Made by a program: the position numbers and the translations under genes. The notes beneath the pieces were generated by a model that saw only the letters and a program-made list of their open reading frames with translations, was not told the origin of the DNA and ran no database searches. Shown here piece after piece: positions 9,816-19,287 of a stretch of DNA of 64,000 bases. How positions within the stretch are numbered: position 1 is the first letter of the stretch; every line of letters starts with the position of its first letter. The DNA lies in NCBI RefSeq assembly GCF_038039535.1, contig NZ_JBBPHP010000020.1, positions 55,230 through 119,229 of the forward strand. Reading direction: 5' to 3'. Source of the stretch: Catalinimonas sp038039535 (GTDB lineage Bacteria > Bacteroidota > Bacteroidia > Cytophagales > Cyclobacteriaceae).

Positions 9816-10176
9816 CTTTTAGGGGGTTGTTGTATTCGTTTAATTTAAAATTAAGGCTTTCATGAGCTATAAAAAAAGGCATTGGTGTGAATTAGGCACC
9901 TTACTTTTTTCATTAAGTGCGCTTTACTACTCTTCTCAATCCCGTGATTGCTTTTTACAAATTATTATCATTCTTACAACACTCAAAATATCTTTTTCAA
10001 AAATGAAAATGAAGAAATTATAGAATAATTTGAATTCTTTTACGAGGAAGTTTTCTGTGGCATTTAGAACCTTTAAAAATTCGTTCCCGTCTGTTCCAAA
10101 TATGCCCCATGCTCTTCATTAGCAGATAAATTTTGGTATATTAGGGAGAACTAAAAAACTACATAATCCTAAAAAT
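9816..10176. other. divergent intergenic region
   Basis: 361 bases separate the divergently transcribed oxidoreductase and iron-sulfur genes and must hold both promoters. I see no small gene, operator repeat or hairpin worth naming. Confidence 0.5.
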
Positions 10177-10638
10177 ATGGCTGCTTTTACTATTAAAGTC
10201 AATGGAAAACAGCATCAGCTTGATGTTGAAGCGGATACCCCCATCCTTTGGGTACTCCGAGATCACCTGAACTTAGTAGGTACTAAATTTGGTTGCGGCA
10301 TCGCTCAATGCGGAGCTTGTACAGTACATTTTAATGGTACAGCTGTCCGCTCCTGCTCTCTTCCTATCAGCAGTGTAGGAAATTCTGAAATCACCACGAT
10401 TGAAGGCCTCTCCGAAGATGCCACTCATGCCGTACAGACTGCCTGGCTTGAACATGATGTTCCTCAGTGTGGATACTGCCAGGCTGGACAGATTATGAAC
10501 GCAGCTTCGCTACTTGCTAAAAATCCTAATCCCAGTGATCAGGAAATAGAAGATGCTATGGATGGCAATTTATGCCGATGTGGCACTTATCTGCGCATCA
10601 AAGCTGCGATCAAGACTGCTTCACAAAAGATGAATTAA
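10177..10638 (+). CDS. [2Fe-2S]-binding subunit of a molybdenum hydroxylase (IorA-like)
   Basis: The 153-residue protein has the standard two-cluster architecture: a plant-type ferredoxin domain with CGIAQCGACTVHFNG and a C-terminal four-helix domain with CGYCQAG and CRCGTY. It shuttles electrons from the molybdenum subunit encoded 19 bases downstream. No FAD subunit is present, which is the pattern of isoquinoline 1-oxidoreductase and aldehyde oxidases that pass electrons to cytochromes or quinone. It has no signal sequence and would be exported in complex with its Tat-bearing partner. Confidence 0.93.
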   Translation: MAAFTIKVNGKQHQLDVEADTPILWVLRDHLNLVGTKFGCGIAQCGACTVHFNGTAVRSCSLPISSVGNSEITTIEGLSEDATHAVQTAWLEHDVPQCGYCQAGQIMNAASLLAKNPNPSDQEIEDAMDGNLCRCGTYLRIKAAIKTASQKMN

Positions 10639-10657
10639 CACTTTTAATTAAAGAGTC

Positions 10658-12850
10658 ATGACCTTAATCAAAACAAAATTTAATAGAAGATCTTTTCTTA
10701 AAGTGTCATCTGCTGCTGGTGGAGGCATGATATTAGGTTTTAACTGGATGGTATCCGCCAAACCCGCTTCCAATGCGCTGGATGCTATCCCAAAAGAATG
10801 GTTTGATGTTAATGCCTATATCAAGATTGGAGAGAATGGCCTGGTAACTATCATGTCACCTAATCCTGAAATCGGTCAGAACGTGAAGACCGCCATGCCC
10901 ATGATTGTGGCTGAAGAACTGGATGTAGACTGGAATAATGTGGTGGTAGAGCAGGCTCCCTTGGACACCGAAAAGTTTTCCCGCCAGATAGCCGGGGGAA
11001 GTCAGTCTATCCGGCAGGGATGGCAAGGCCTGAGAATGGCTGGTGCTGCTGCCCGTCGGGTGCTGATGGAAGCCGCCGCCCAGGAATGGAATGTGCCTGT
11101 CAGCGAACTGAGCACTTCCAAAGGTATGATCACCCACAAAAAATCTGGTAAATCTGTTAGCTATGGAGATGTAGCTACCAAAGCTTCCGGCATAGAAGTA
11201 CCGGAAGAAATAGAGCTGAAAGATCCTAAAGACTTCAAGCTCATCGGTAAGCCTACCAAAAATGTAGATGCCAAAAAGATAGTGACTGGTCAGCCGCTTT
11301 TTGGGCTGGATTATAAGAAAGAGGGAATGCTTATCGCTATGATTACGCATCCGCCAGCCTTTGGTATGAAAGTCAAATCACTGGATGCCAGCAAGGCAAA
11401 GGCAATGCCGGGTATCAAAGATGTATTTACTGTACAAACTGCCCCACCCGAGCAGACCTGGTCGGATATCAATGCTTTTCCTGAGTTGGTAGCTGTGGTG
11501 GGAGATTCCACCTGGCAGGTGATGAAAGCCAAAAAAGCATTGGATATTTCTTGGGAAACTGTGACTCCGGCAGAAAGCACCGATGATTACCGGGCAGCTC
11601 TTGACAAAGCTGTTGAATCTGCTCCTGAAGAGGCCTCTCGTAGAGATGGCGATCCGGAAACTGCCTTTGCTAATGCTGAAAAAGTAATTGAAAAGTCATT
11701 TGAAGCTCCTTTTTTGCCGCACAATACCATGGAGCCGATGAATTTCTTTGCCCATGTCACAGATGAAAAAGCCGAACTGGTAGGGCCAATCCAGACGCCT
11801 GAAAATATGCGTAAAAGTGTTGCCAGCCTGCTAGGCATGCCCGAAGAAAAGATCATGGTGGACATGACCAGAATGGGTGGTGGATTTGGTAGGAGACTTT
11901 ATGGTAATTTCGGGCTGGAAGCGGCTGCGATCTCCAAAAAAGCCAAAGCGCCCATCAAGCTCATCTATACTCGTGAAGATGATATGACGCAAGGTACTTA
12001 CCGTCCTGCTTACAAAATGAAATATCGTGCTGCCCTGGACAAAAACAATGAACTCATTGGCTTCCATGTCAGAGGTGCAGGTATTCATGGAGGACCAGTA
12101 TTTGCCAACCGTTTCCCTGCCGGAACAGTGAGCAACTACCTGGCAGAGAATGTGGATGTAAATTCTAATATCTCAACCGGTGCCTGGAGAGCGCCTCGCT
12201 CAAACTTCGTTGCCGGAGCAGAGCAGTCTTTCATTGACGAGGTAGCAGAAGCTGCTGGAAAAGATCCTATAGAATTCAGACTGGAGCTTTTTGATAAGGC
12301 GATTAAAAGTCCTGTTGGTGAAGATAATGATTACGATCCTGAACGATATGCAGGTGTACTCAGGCTTGTAAAAGAAAAGTCAGGCTGGGGTAAAGACATG
12401 CCTGGAGTATACCGGGGTGTATCCGCTTATTACTGCCACAACTCTTACGTTGCCCAGGTAGTGGATATGGTAATGAGCGAAGGCAAACCCAAAGTGAAAA
12501 AAGTGTGGTGTGCAGTAGACTGTGGTATCGTAGTCAACCCTGAAGGTGCCCGCAACCAGGTGGAAGGTGGAATCGTGGATGGCATCGGCCATGCGATGTA
12601 CGGTACCCTTACCTTTAAAGAAGGAGTGCCTGAACAGCAAAACTTCAACAAATACCGCCTCATCAGAAATAGCGAAGCGCCAACAGAAGTGGAAACTTTC
12701 TTTGTAGATAATGGTATTGACCCTACCGGACTGGGTGAGCCTTCTTTACCGCCTATCATGGCAGCTTTGGCCAATGCTTTATACAAAGCTACCGGCAAGC
12801 GCATGTACAACCAGCCTTATGCTGAGGAAGGTAGCGAAGCCGTAGGTTAA
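10658..12850 (+). CDS. molybdopterin-binding subunit of a xanthine dehydrogenase-family enzyme (IorB-like)
   Basis: The 730-residue product carries a Tat signal (NRRSFLKVSSAAGG near residue 8). Two tandem Ald_Xan_dh domains follow, with GGGFGRRLYGNF contacting the molybdopterin cofactor, TGAWRAPRSN, and the catalytic Glu expected in GLGEPSLPP near the C terminus. The enzyme hydroxylates an aldehyde or N-heterocycle in the periplasm; the substrate cannot be told from sequence. It forms an operon with the iron-sulfur subunit and ends in a strong terminator. No XdhC-type maturation factor is in the window. Confidence 0.93.
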   Translation: MTLIKTKFNRRSFLKVSSAAGGGMILGFNWMVSAKPASNALDAIPKEWFDVNAYIKIGENGLVTIMSPNPEIGQNVKTAMPMIVAEELDVDWNNVVVEQAPLDTEKFSRQIAGGSQSIRQGWQGLRMAGAAARRVLMEAAAQEWNVPVSELSTSKGMITHKKSGKSVSYGDVATKASGIEVPEEIELKDPKDFKLIGKPTKNVDAKKIVTGQPLFGLDYKKEGMLIAMITHPPAFGMKVKSLDASKAKAMPGIKDVFTVQTAPPEQTWSDINAFPELVAVVGDSTWQVMKAKKALDISWETVTPAESTDDYRAALDKAVESAPEEASRRDGDPETAFANAEKVIEKSFEAPFLPHNTMEPMNFFAHVTDEKAELVGPIQTPENMRKSVASLLGMPEEKIMVDMTRMGGGFGRRLYGNFGLEAAAISKKAKAPIKLIYTREDDMTQGTYRPAYKMKYRAALDKNNELIGFHVRGAGIHGGPVFANRFPAGTVSNYLAENVDVNSNISTGAWRAPRSNFVAGAEQSFIDEVAEAAGKDPIEFRLELFDKAIKSPVGEDNDYDPERYAGVLRLVKEKSGWGKDMPGVYRGVSAYYCHNSYVAQVVDMVMSEGKPKVKKVWCAVDCGIVVNPEGARNQVEGGIVDGIGHAMYGTLTFKEGVPEQQNFNKYRLIRNSEAPTEVETFFVDNGIDPTGLGEPSLPPIMAALANALYKATGKRMYNQPYAEEGSEAVG

Positions 12851-12871
12851 TCCTACATTACTAATCATAAG

Positions 12872-12909
12872 AAAGACCAGCTCATTATATTGAAGCTGGT
12901 CTTTTTTTA
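12872..12909 (+). terminator. rho-independent terminator of the molybdenum hydroxylase operon
   Basis: An 11-bp perfect stem (AAAGACCAGCT / AGCTGGTCTTT) with an 11-base loop runs into a T-rich tract. It begins 22 bases after the stop codon. Confidence 0.93.
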
Positions 12910-12966
12910 TTCTTAGTAAAAAGGCCTAAATGAGGCGAATCTCAACACAAATCCTAATGATTCTGA

Positions 12967-13998
12967 TCAATCAAGCTCTGCCGACTGAGCCCATAAGTTA
13001 ATATCCCCCTCTTTAGCATATTGATCAATTTCAGACAGTTCCTGCGCTGTAAAATCCAGTTTGCCAATTGCCTTTACACAATCTTCTACCTGCGAAGGTT
13101 TGCTGGCTCCGATCAGCGCTGTAGTAATTCTTTTTTCTCTGAATACCCAGGCAATAGCCATCTGCGCCAGACTTTGTCCCCGCTTTTGTGCGATCTCGTT
13201 CAGCGAGCGAATTCTGGAAAGGTTTTCATCGCTAAGAAAATTGGTCTTCAACGACTTTTCCTGACTTGCTCTGCTTCCTTCAGGGATACCCTTCAGGTAT
13301 TTATCAGTAAGCATGCCCTGTGCCAATGGAGAAAATACAATAGAGCCTATTCCCAAATCTTCTAAAGTATCTATCAGCCCGTCATCTTCTATCCACCGGT
13401 TGAGCATAGAATAACTAGGCTGATGGATCAGGCAGGGTGTTCCTAATTCTTTGAGGATAGCAGCCGCTTCGCGCGTACGTTGCGCATTATAAGACGAAAT
13501 ACCCACATATTGCGCCCTGCCAGAACGTACAATATGATCCAGGGCCATCATCGTTTCTTCCAATGGCGTGTTAGGGTCAAAGCGATGTGAGTAAAAGATA
13601 TCCACATAATCCAGGCCCATACGCTTTAAACTTTGATCACAGCTGGCAATTACGTATTTGCGACTCCCCCACTCACCATAAGGACCAGGCCACATATCAT
13701 AACCCGCTTTTGAGGAGATGATCAGTTCGTCACGGTAACCGGCAAAGTCTTCTTTTAAAATACGACCAAAAGCCATTTCAGCGGTGCCGGGAGGGGGACC
13801 ATAATTATTGGCAAGGTCAAAATGAGTAATGCCCAGGTCAAAAGCTTTTCTGCAAATTGCCTGTTTATTGGCATGAGCCACATCATCACCGAAATTATGC
13901 CATAAGCCTAGTGAGATTAAAGGTAATTTTAAACCACTTTTGCCACAGTAGTTGTACTTCATTTTTTCGTAGCGATCCTGCGCTGGTGTCCAATGCAT
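12967..13998 (-). CDS. aldo/keto reductase, YghZ-like
   Basis: The 343-residue product matches the layout of E. coli YghZ (L-glyceraldehyde 3-phosphate reductase), including the N-terminal pattern RYxxMxYxYCGKSGLxLPxxSLGLWHNFG. The AKR residues are visible: Asp and Tyr in FDLANNYGPPPG, Lys in ISSKAG, His in YSHRFDP. The C-terminal ALIGASKPSQVED binds NADPH. It would reduce small aldehydes in the cytoplasm. It is a single gene with its own upstream region. The family match is clear, the exact substrate is not. Confidence 0.93.
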   Translation of the reverse strand: MHWTPAQDRYEKMKYNYCGKSGLKLPLISLGLWHNFGDDVAHANKQAICRKAFDLGITHFDLANNYGPPPGTAEMAFGRILKEDFAGYRDELIISSKAGYDMWPGPYGEWGSRKYVIASCDQSLKRMGLDYVDIFYSHRFDPNTPLEETMMALDHIVRSGRAQYVGISSYNAQRTREAAAILKELGTPCLIHQPSYSMLNRWIEDDGLIDTLEDLGIGSIVFSPLAQGMLTDKYLKGIPEGSRASQEKSLKTNFLSDENLSRIRSLNEIAQKRGQSLAQMAIAWVFREKRITTALIGASKPSQVEDCVKAIGKLDFTAQELSEIDQYAKEGDINLWAQSAELD

Positions 13999-14212
13999 AT
14001 TTAGGTTAGTTTAAGTTTCACAATGACCAAAAATGAGAATTTCTGGCTGTGGTTCCAAAATTATTACCCCAGGACTGTCAGATATAGATTAGATGATGGA
14101 TACCGGAGAAGACGTAAAATAAACATCATTATATTCAAAAAAATGAGTAAATTATCATTATGAAGGTTACCTTCTTCCCTGCAAATCACTAACAGTACTA
14201 CCAACGCAATCT

Positions 14213-14773
14213 ATGACTGACAATGACATCATAGCAAATATCCGAGAAGGTGATGATCGGGTGATTTCCCAAACCTACACAAAATACCGCAAGCCTTTTA
14301 CACGATGGGTAATGAAAAAATACCGTTGTGGCGAAAGCGATGCAATTGAGCTTTACCAGTTGGCTTTCACCACCTTATATGACCAGATCAGAAGTGGAAA
14401 GCTCAGTTATATTACAGCCTCAATGAAGACTTATTTATTTGGTATCGGAAAAAACAAACTTTATCAGCAGCAGCGGGAAGATAGGCGGTTTGACCACAAT
14501 ATTGATGAAATGAAAGTACATGACAATGGGGAAGCAAAGCAGCAAAAGCAGGAAAAGGAAAATAAATATGAAGCCATAGAAAAAGCGATGCAAAAGCTGG
14601 GAAACCCTTGCAAAAGCATCTTGTACCTGTATTACTACGAAGGACGCAGCATGGAAGAAATAGCTCAAAAATTGGATTATAAAAATGCGGATACTGCAAA
14701 AAACCAGAAATGCAAATGCATGTGCCGCCTGAGAAAAATGTTGGAAAACAAAGTCAAAGCAAATGATCAATAA
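14213..14773 (+). CDS. ECF RNA polymerase sigma factor
   Basis: The 186-residue protein has sigma region 2 at residues 10-90 (DAIELYQLAFTTLYDQI, TYLFGIGKNKL) and region 4 at residues 125-180 with a helix-turn-helix (SMEEIAQKLDYKNADTAKNQ). Between them is a charged, Lys/Glu-rich linker. The stop overlaps the start of the membrane TPR gene by 11 bases, so the pair is probably a sigma/anti-sigma unit. It is distinct from the FecI-type factor at 52.7 kb, being shorter and with a basic, cysteine-containing region 4. Confidence 0.92.
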   Translation: MTDNDIIANIREGDDRVISQTYTKYRKPFTRWVMKKYRCGESDAIELYQLAFTTLYDQIRSGKLSYITASMKTYLFGIGKNKLYQQQREDRRFDHNIDEMKVHDNGEAKQQKQEKENKYEAIEKAMQKLGNPCKSILYLYYYEGRSMEEIAQKLDYKNADTAKNQKCKCMCRLRKMLENKVKANDQ

Positions 14774-15530
14774 TGTGGACGATATGATGATCCAGCGTTA
14801 TCTTGATGATGAGATGGATGAGGATGAAAAAATGGATTTTGAAATGAGGCTACAGCACATGGACTCCTTGCGAGAGCGTGTAGAAGAATACCAGTTGATC
14901 GTGGAAGGTATACGGTATCATGGCGAAAGGGAGGCCCGACAAAAGGTACGGGAGCTAGAAGCTAAAGCAGCAATGCACGTAGATAAGCAGCATTCCATTA
15001 TGACAAATTGGCTATACCGGGGAGTTGCTGCATCGTTATTATTACTCATCATTGGATTTCCTATTTACTGGCAGCAGGATGAAGTGCGTAATGCGCGTCT
15101 GTTCAACAACAAATTTAAGCCTTATGCAGTATTAGGCGGAACTACTCGTGGAGAAAGCACAGAGGATGAGTTTGTACTTCCTCAAGCTTTTGAGGCTTAC
15201 TATAATGAAGATTATTCTAAAGCCAGAACATTATTTCTTCAGGCCAGTACCCAGGAAGACCGGCCATACATTTGGCTGTATCTGGGCAACGCCTATCTTG
15301 GGCATGATGAAAATGATAAGGCAGAGCCTCAAAAGGCTGTACAAGCTTTAGAAAAGGTGCTGACTTACTCAGAGGTAGACCACAAAACGCAGTGGCGTAC
15401 CCACTGGTACCTGGGGTTGGCCCATCTCAAGCTGAATCAGGAAGAAGAAGCGGCAAAGCACTTGGAGATCATACTGGATACCGATGAATATGGTGCAGAA
15501 GCCAAAGATATATTAGAATCTATTAACTAA
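14763..15530 (+). CDS. single-pass membrane protein with TPR repeats, probable anti-sigma factor
   Basis: The 255-residue protein has an acidic N-terminal segment (residues 1-75, MIQRYLDDEMDEDEKM) of the kind that starts many anti-sigma factors, one membrane helix (about residues 80-100, GVAASLLLLIIGFPIYW), and a periplasmic part with at least three TPR-like repeats (AFEAYYNEDYSKA, IWLYLGNAYLG, HWYLGLAHLKLNQEE). No HxxxCxxC zinc motif is present. Overlap with the sigma gene and topology support a role in holding the sigma factor until the TPR domain senses a partner. The TPR-rich CHAT protein nearby is a candidate partner, by inference only. Confidence 0.8.
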   Translation: MINNVDDMMIQRYLDDEMDEDEKMDFEMRLQHMDSLRERVEEYQLIVEGIRYHGEREARQKVRELEAKAAMHVDKQHSIMTNWLYRGVAASLLLLIIGFPIYWQQDEVRNARLFNNKFKPYAVLGGTTRGESTEDEFVLPQAFEAYYNEDYSKARTLFLQASTQEDRPYIWLYLGNAYLGHDENDKAEPQKAVQALEKVLTYSEVDHKTQWRTHWYLGLAHLKLNQEEEAAKHLEIILDTDEYGAEAKDILESIN

Positions 15531-15548
15531 CCTTAAACCACCACTGCT

Positions 15549-16112
15549 ATGGGAGATGGACGCGTAACCGACATTAGACCCCGAACCTTGAAAAGGATTC
15601 GCTTTTACGAAACTGAAAAAGATGGAAAAAAGTACCCAAAAAATACTTTTGACGAAAGAATTAAATTCTTAGATGAGGGTGAACTACCAAAAGAAGGGAC
15701 CAAGCTAAATAGTCCGAAGGATGATATTAAGAATATTTTTGCCATTCCCACCAACAATAAACAACACTCTAAACTATATTTCACAAAAAAGGAAAACAGC
15801 GAAAAAATACCTCACATAGATGGAATTGTTATTGATAACAAGACCGGAAACCTACGTTACTTTATTGCAAAAGAAGATGTGGTGGGTAAAGGCATGCTGG
15901 AAAAAATCATAGAGGGTAGTAGAGTTAATTTTACTGATGAACCCCAGGGTGTTTGTGAGATCATATTACACAAAAGAGATGAAAATAATAACATCGTGGG
16001 TGATATTGATTTAAGTGATGATACCATACCGGCGGTGGTAGAATTTGTGGAAGTAATTAGTGTAAAAGAGTATCCGGAGAGTATGCCTACCTTCAGACCA
16101 TTGGAATTATAA
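15549..16112 (+). CDS. unknown 187-residue protein, third gene of the sigma unit
   Basis: The product is hydrophilic, has no signal peptide or membrane segment, and lies 18 bases after the TPR gene, so it should be co-transcribed. I do not recognise the family. The stretch around residues 95-140 (DGIVIDNKTGNLRYFI ... LEKIIEGSRVNFT) has the spacing of an OB or cold-shock-like barrel, but the RNA-binding aromatic motifs of cold-shock proteins are missing, so this is only a hint. It is convergent with the CHAT gene, whose stop is 24 bases away. Confidence 0.8.
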   Translation: MGDGRVTDIRPRTLKRIRFYETEKDGKKYPKNTFDERIKFLDEGELPKEGTKLNSPKDDIKNIFAIPTNNKQHSKLYFTKKENSEKIPHIDGIVIDNKTGNLRYFIAKEDVVGKGMLEKIIEGSRVNFTDEPQGVCEIILHKRDENNNIVGDIDLSDDTIPAVVEFVEVISVKEYPESMPTFRPLEL

Positions 16113-16136
16113 CTTCATGCACGGTAAATCAGCGGT

Positions 16137-19118
16137 TTATTTATATCGTTTTACGATAAAAAAGATCATCAGGAGACTGAAGCTGATACCCCCCATAATA
16201 TAGTATAATTGGTAAGATTTATCATTGTATGTAATGTTAGCATTACCTAATGGAACCATTCCTGCCCAGATTTGAGGATGGGAAAAGGTTCCTCCTTGTA
16301 TCAGGTCCAGCTTGGCTTTTCTGATTACCTTACTTACTGTAGGCTCCTGAGCGAGGTGCTCATAGACTTTATAAATCAATTGTTCGGTTTGAAAATCATC
16401 CACCTGCCACAAAGACATCAGTACGGATTGGCAGCCTGCATAAACAAAGCTTCTGGCCATACTAAAGTTACCTTCACCTGCAAAATGTTTGCCCACTCCT
16501 GACTCACAGGCACTCAATAGCAAAAGCTTGGTGTGTAAACGCAAATCGTACAATTCGTAAAGATTGAAAGTACCGTCTTCTTTTTCTTCAGGAAAAAAGA
16601 TTAAATGTGAGGCAAAGGGGTTTTCCATATTGGCAATGCCATGTGTAGCAATATGCAGTATCTCAGCATGAGGGGCATTCTGCTTGAACTTCTTTTCCGT
16701 AGCATCATGATTGAGGAAAACTGAAGCCTCAGGGAATTTTTCCTTTAGAAAGAGTACCTCTCTTTCTGCACCTCCTAAGGGGGGGAAGCTTCCCTGAATA
16801 CTTTCAAAATCTTTAATACCAAAAGCTACTACACTGAAATTATCCTCCTCTGCTGAAGATTTGGCATAACGCTCTTCCCAAAACGTTATACTCGCTGAAA
16901 ACTCGTATGAAATTTCATAATCATTTAACAGGTAATGTAATTTTTCGTAACTCACTAATCCTTTCTGTGACTTAATTTTTGATTTTATTAAACTTTCAAA
17001 AGGAATAGTAGTCAAAGCACCATCCGGCACAATGACCAAATGTTCAGTACTGTTTTTCTTAAGTAGGGGTTCTAATAATAACTGATAAAGTGCATGGGCA
17101 CTTTCCTGATATTTTTGAAAATTTGTGTACGACGCTGCGTGGATATCATCATTAATTAAGACATCCATATATTTAGAAATGTCATTCTGTAGCGAAGTCA
17201 AATCATCAATTTGATGCAGCAAAACAGTGTCTTTAGAAATCATTAAAACATATACACTTGAGTCTCCCCAATAATAAGACAGCAAGGATTGACTTTCGGA
17301 AATTCTGGACTGCAGACTATCAATATCTACTGTAGATTCACGGTTTGTAAGCTGATAAAAGTTTGGATAGTTAGACCTGATATGCTGATTGAGCTCTTCA
17401 AGTTCTCTTAACACTCCTGCTTTTTGCGTTTGTAAGTCACTGATGCTCAACAACTCACTCTCTTTTTTTTCTATATCAGCAATTTCTTTATTAATAAAAG
17501 CCAATTGGGCTCTTAAAGCATTCTCTTTCACAATAAGTGAGTCAGGTAAAATGCTCTGGTATCTTTTTCCCTTGTGGATGGACTCCAATAGCACCATAGC
17601 CTTACTTTTTTCCATAAACCGAAAAATGCAATCCAGCAGCGAGTCTGAGTGATTAGTTTCGTACAATGCATAGCAGGTGGCTAAGGCTTTCTCATAAGTT
17701 GTCTTAAAATTTCCCGATAAGATCAGCTTTGAACCTTCCGATGAAAAGTTGGTTCGGCTTAAATCCATAAAGCGGTCAAAAAGCTGATAATACGGAAGAG
17801 ACTTCTCCAGATGTTTTTGCTCATCACCTCGCTGATAGGCATCGTATAGTAGATTGGTTACACCATCCAAGGCTTCTTGTATGGTTTCCAAATCATCACC
17901 AGCTTGAATACTTGAATCTAACTGATTACTCTCTTCATCTTCACTGATTTTTGCGTTTGATAAACCTTTCTGAAAATACAGAAAAGCACTATCCGTTTGC
18001 TCAGTTGTAGCATAGGCACGAGCAATATCAACATATAAAGTTGCCAATTGGGTATGCTGATTCCCATACAAACCCTCTTTTACTCTCCTACTTTTTTGAT
18101 AAAAATGGAATGCTTTATCCAACATGTTTTTTTTCCAGTAAGCATTTCCCAAAAACTGATAAGCCTTGCCTCGTATATCCTGACTGGCATGATCATTTAG
18201 TGCTAAATTTGCATAATAAATTGTGCTGTCATAGTTATCAGCACGAAAGTAGAACCTTGCCTGATTGGCATAAAGAACAGTGGTCACATGCTTTGGTGAA
18301 AACTGCCCTATTGTGGCTGATGTGATTGCATTTCTATTATAATTTAATGCTTTAGCAATGCTATCTATGTCATAGTAAATATTTGCCAGCAAACTATTAG
18401 AAATTACCAAGTCAAAAGCATTAACATCCTCTAAACTATCATAACCTTGTTTTACCAAATGCCCATATGCTAATGCTTTTTCATAATCTCCCTGCTGCCG
18501 GTTGGCAGATGCCAAACTATAATACCCATTGATATAATGTCTTCCCAATTCATTCAAATCTTCTCTGATTTTTATGAACTCTTCATAATAAGTTTTTGCA
18601 GTAAAAGGGTTTTGCAGATCATACAGATATATCTCACCTATTTTTGAATATAAGTCGGCTATTTTCAGATGTGTTTCTCCAAACATAGCTTTTCTTCTTT
18701 CCAAAACTTTTTGGTAGTATTCAATCGCAGTATTAAATTTCCTCTGCGCAAAATTCAGCTCTGCTATAGTTATCCAACTGTGTATTCGGAGGGTATCGTT
18801 TTCATAGAGTTTTTTCTCCAGAATTAGCTCAGCGGTATCCAGATAGGCTTGTGCTTCTTTCCAGGTAGCGGAATCGGAGCTATAGAGAGAAGCAAGTTGG
18901 TTCAGCACATATACTAAGTACACATCATCCTGCTGCTTAACAAGTTCTGCTTTGACAGACTCATACTCTTGAATAGCCAGTTCATACGCTCCATTGGATT
19001 TGTATTGGTTTGCCCTGGCAATATATCGCTGAATAATGGCTACAGTGTCAGAGGGGTAGGGTGTAGCCATGCAGAGCTGTATTCCCAGCAGGAATAACAG
19101 GGTGAGGTAGTAGTGCAT
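16137..19118 (-). CDS. TPR-CHAT domain protein, membrane anchored
   Basis: The 993-residue protein has an N-terminal signal peptide (residues 1-18), about ten TPR repeats over residues 25-450, a coiled-coil stretch near residues 535-590 rich in Glu, Lys and Leu, and a C-terminal CHAT caspase-like domain (about 690-965). The catalytic His826 (ATHG) and Cys871 (SACESG) are both present. A last membrane helix (about 973-990) with a KRYK end anchors the protein, placing the protease on the periplasmic side. CHAT proteases cut partner proteins on activation by their TPR or another sensor. The neighbouring convergent sigma unit is a plausible functional partner. Substrate unknown. Confidence 0.9.
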   Translation of the reverse strand: MHYYLTLLFLLGIQLCMATPYPSDTVAIIQRYIARANQYKSNGAYELAIQEYESVKAELVKQQDDVYLVYVLNQLASLYSSDSATWKEAQAYLDTAELILEKKLYENDTLRIHSWITIAELNFAQRKFNTAIEYYQKVLERRKAMFGETHLKIADLYSKIGEIYLYDLQNPFTAKTYYEEFIKIREDLNELGRHYINGYYSLASANRQQGDYEKALAYGHLVKQGYDSLEDVNAFDLVISNSLLANIYYDIDSIAKALNYNRNAITSATIGQFSPKHVTTVLYANQARFYFRADNYDSTIYYANLALNDHASQDIRGKAYQFLGNAYWKKNMLDKAFHFYQKSRRVKEGLYGNQHTQLATLYVDIARAYATTEQTDSAFLYFQKGLSNAKISEDEESNQLDSSIQAGDDLETIQEALDGVTNLLYDAYQRGDEQKHLEKSLPYYQLFDRFMDLSRTNFSSEGSKLILSGNFKTTYEKALATCYALYETNHSDSLLDCIFRFMEKSKAMVLLESIHKGKRYQSILPDSLIVKENALRAQLAFINKEIADIEKKESELLSISDLQTQKAGVLRELEELNQHIRSNYPNFYQLTNRESTVDIDSLQSRISESQSLLSYYWGDSSVYVLMISKDTVLLHQIDDLTSLQNDISKYMDVLINDDIHAASYTNFQKYQESAHALYQLLLEPLLKKNSTEHLVIVPDGALTTIPFESLIKSKIKSQKGLVSYEKLHYLLNDYEISYEFSASITFWEERYAKSSAEEDNFSVVAFGIKDFESIQGSFPPLGGAEREVLFLKEKFPEASVFLNHDATEKKFKQNAPHAEILHIATHGIANMENPFASHLIFFPEEKEDGTFNLYELYDLRLHTKLLLLSACESGVGKHFAGEGNFSMARSFVYAGCQSVLMSLWQVDDFQTEQLIYKVYEHLAQEPTVSKVIRKAKLDLIQGGTFSHPQIWAGMVPLGNANITYNDKSYQLYYIMGGISFSLLMIFFIVKRYK

Positions 19119-19287
19119 TGCCGAATCATTTTAAGGAAAATACAAAAAGCCGAAGAATATTTCAGCTTTTCAATGATTTATTTAAGCCCTACTGTAAGTG
19201 AAATGATAGGTTAAAACCTCATAATTATAGAGAGGCAATCACCTTTCTTTAAAAACTCAGGTCAAATTTGTTGAAAAAAAAAGAGGA

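Noticed and set aside
16137..19118. CHAT protein as part of a CRISPR type III-E (Craspase) or gasdermin system
   Set aside because: No gRAMP/Cas7-11, CRISPR array or small hydrophobic gasdermin-like gene is in the window, and the protein has its own signal and membrane anchor.
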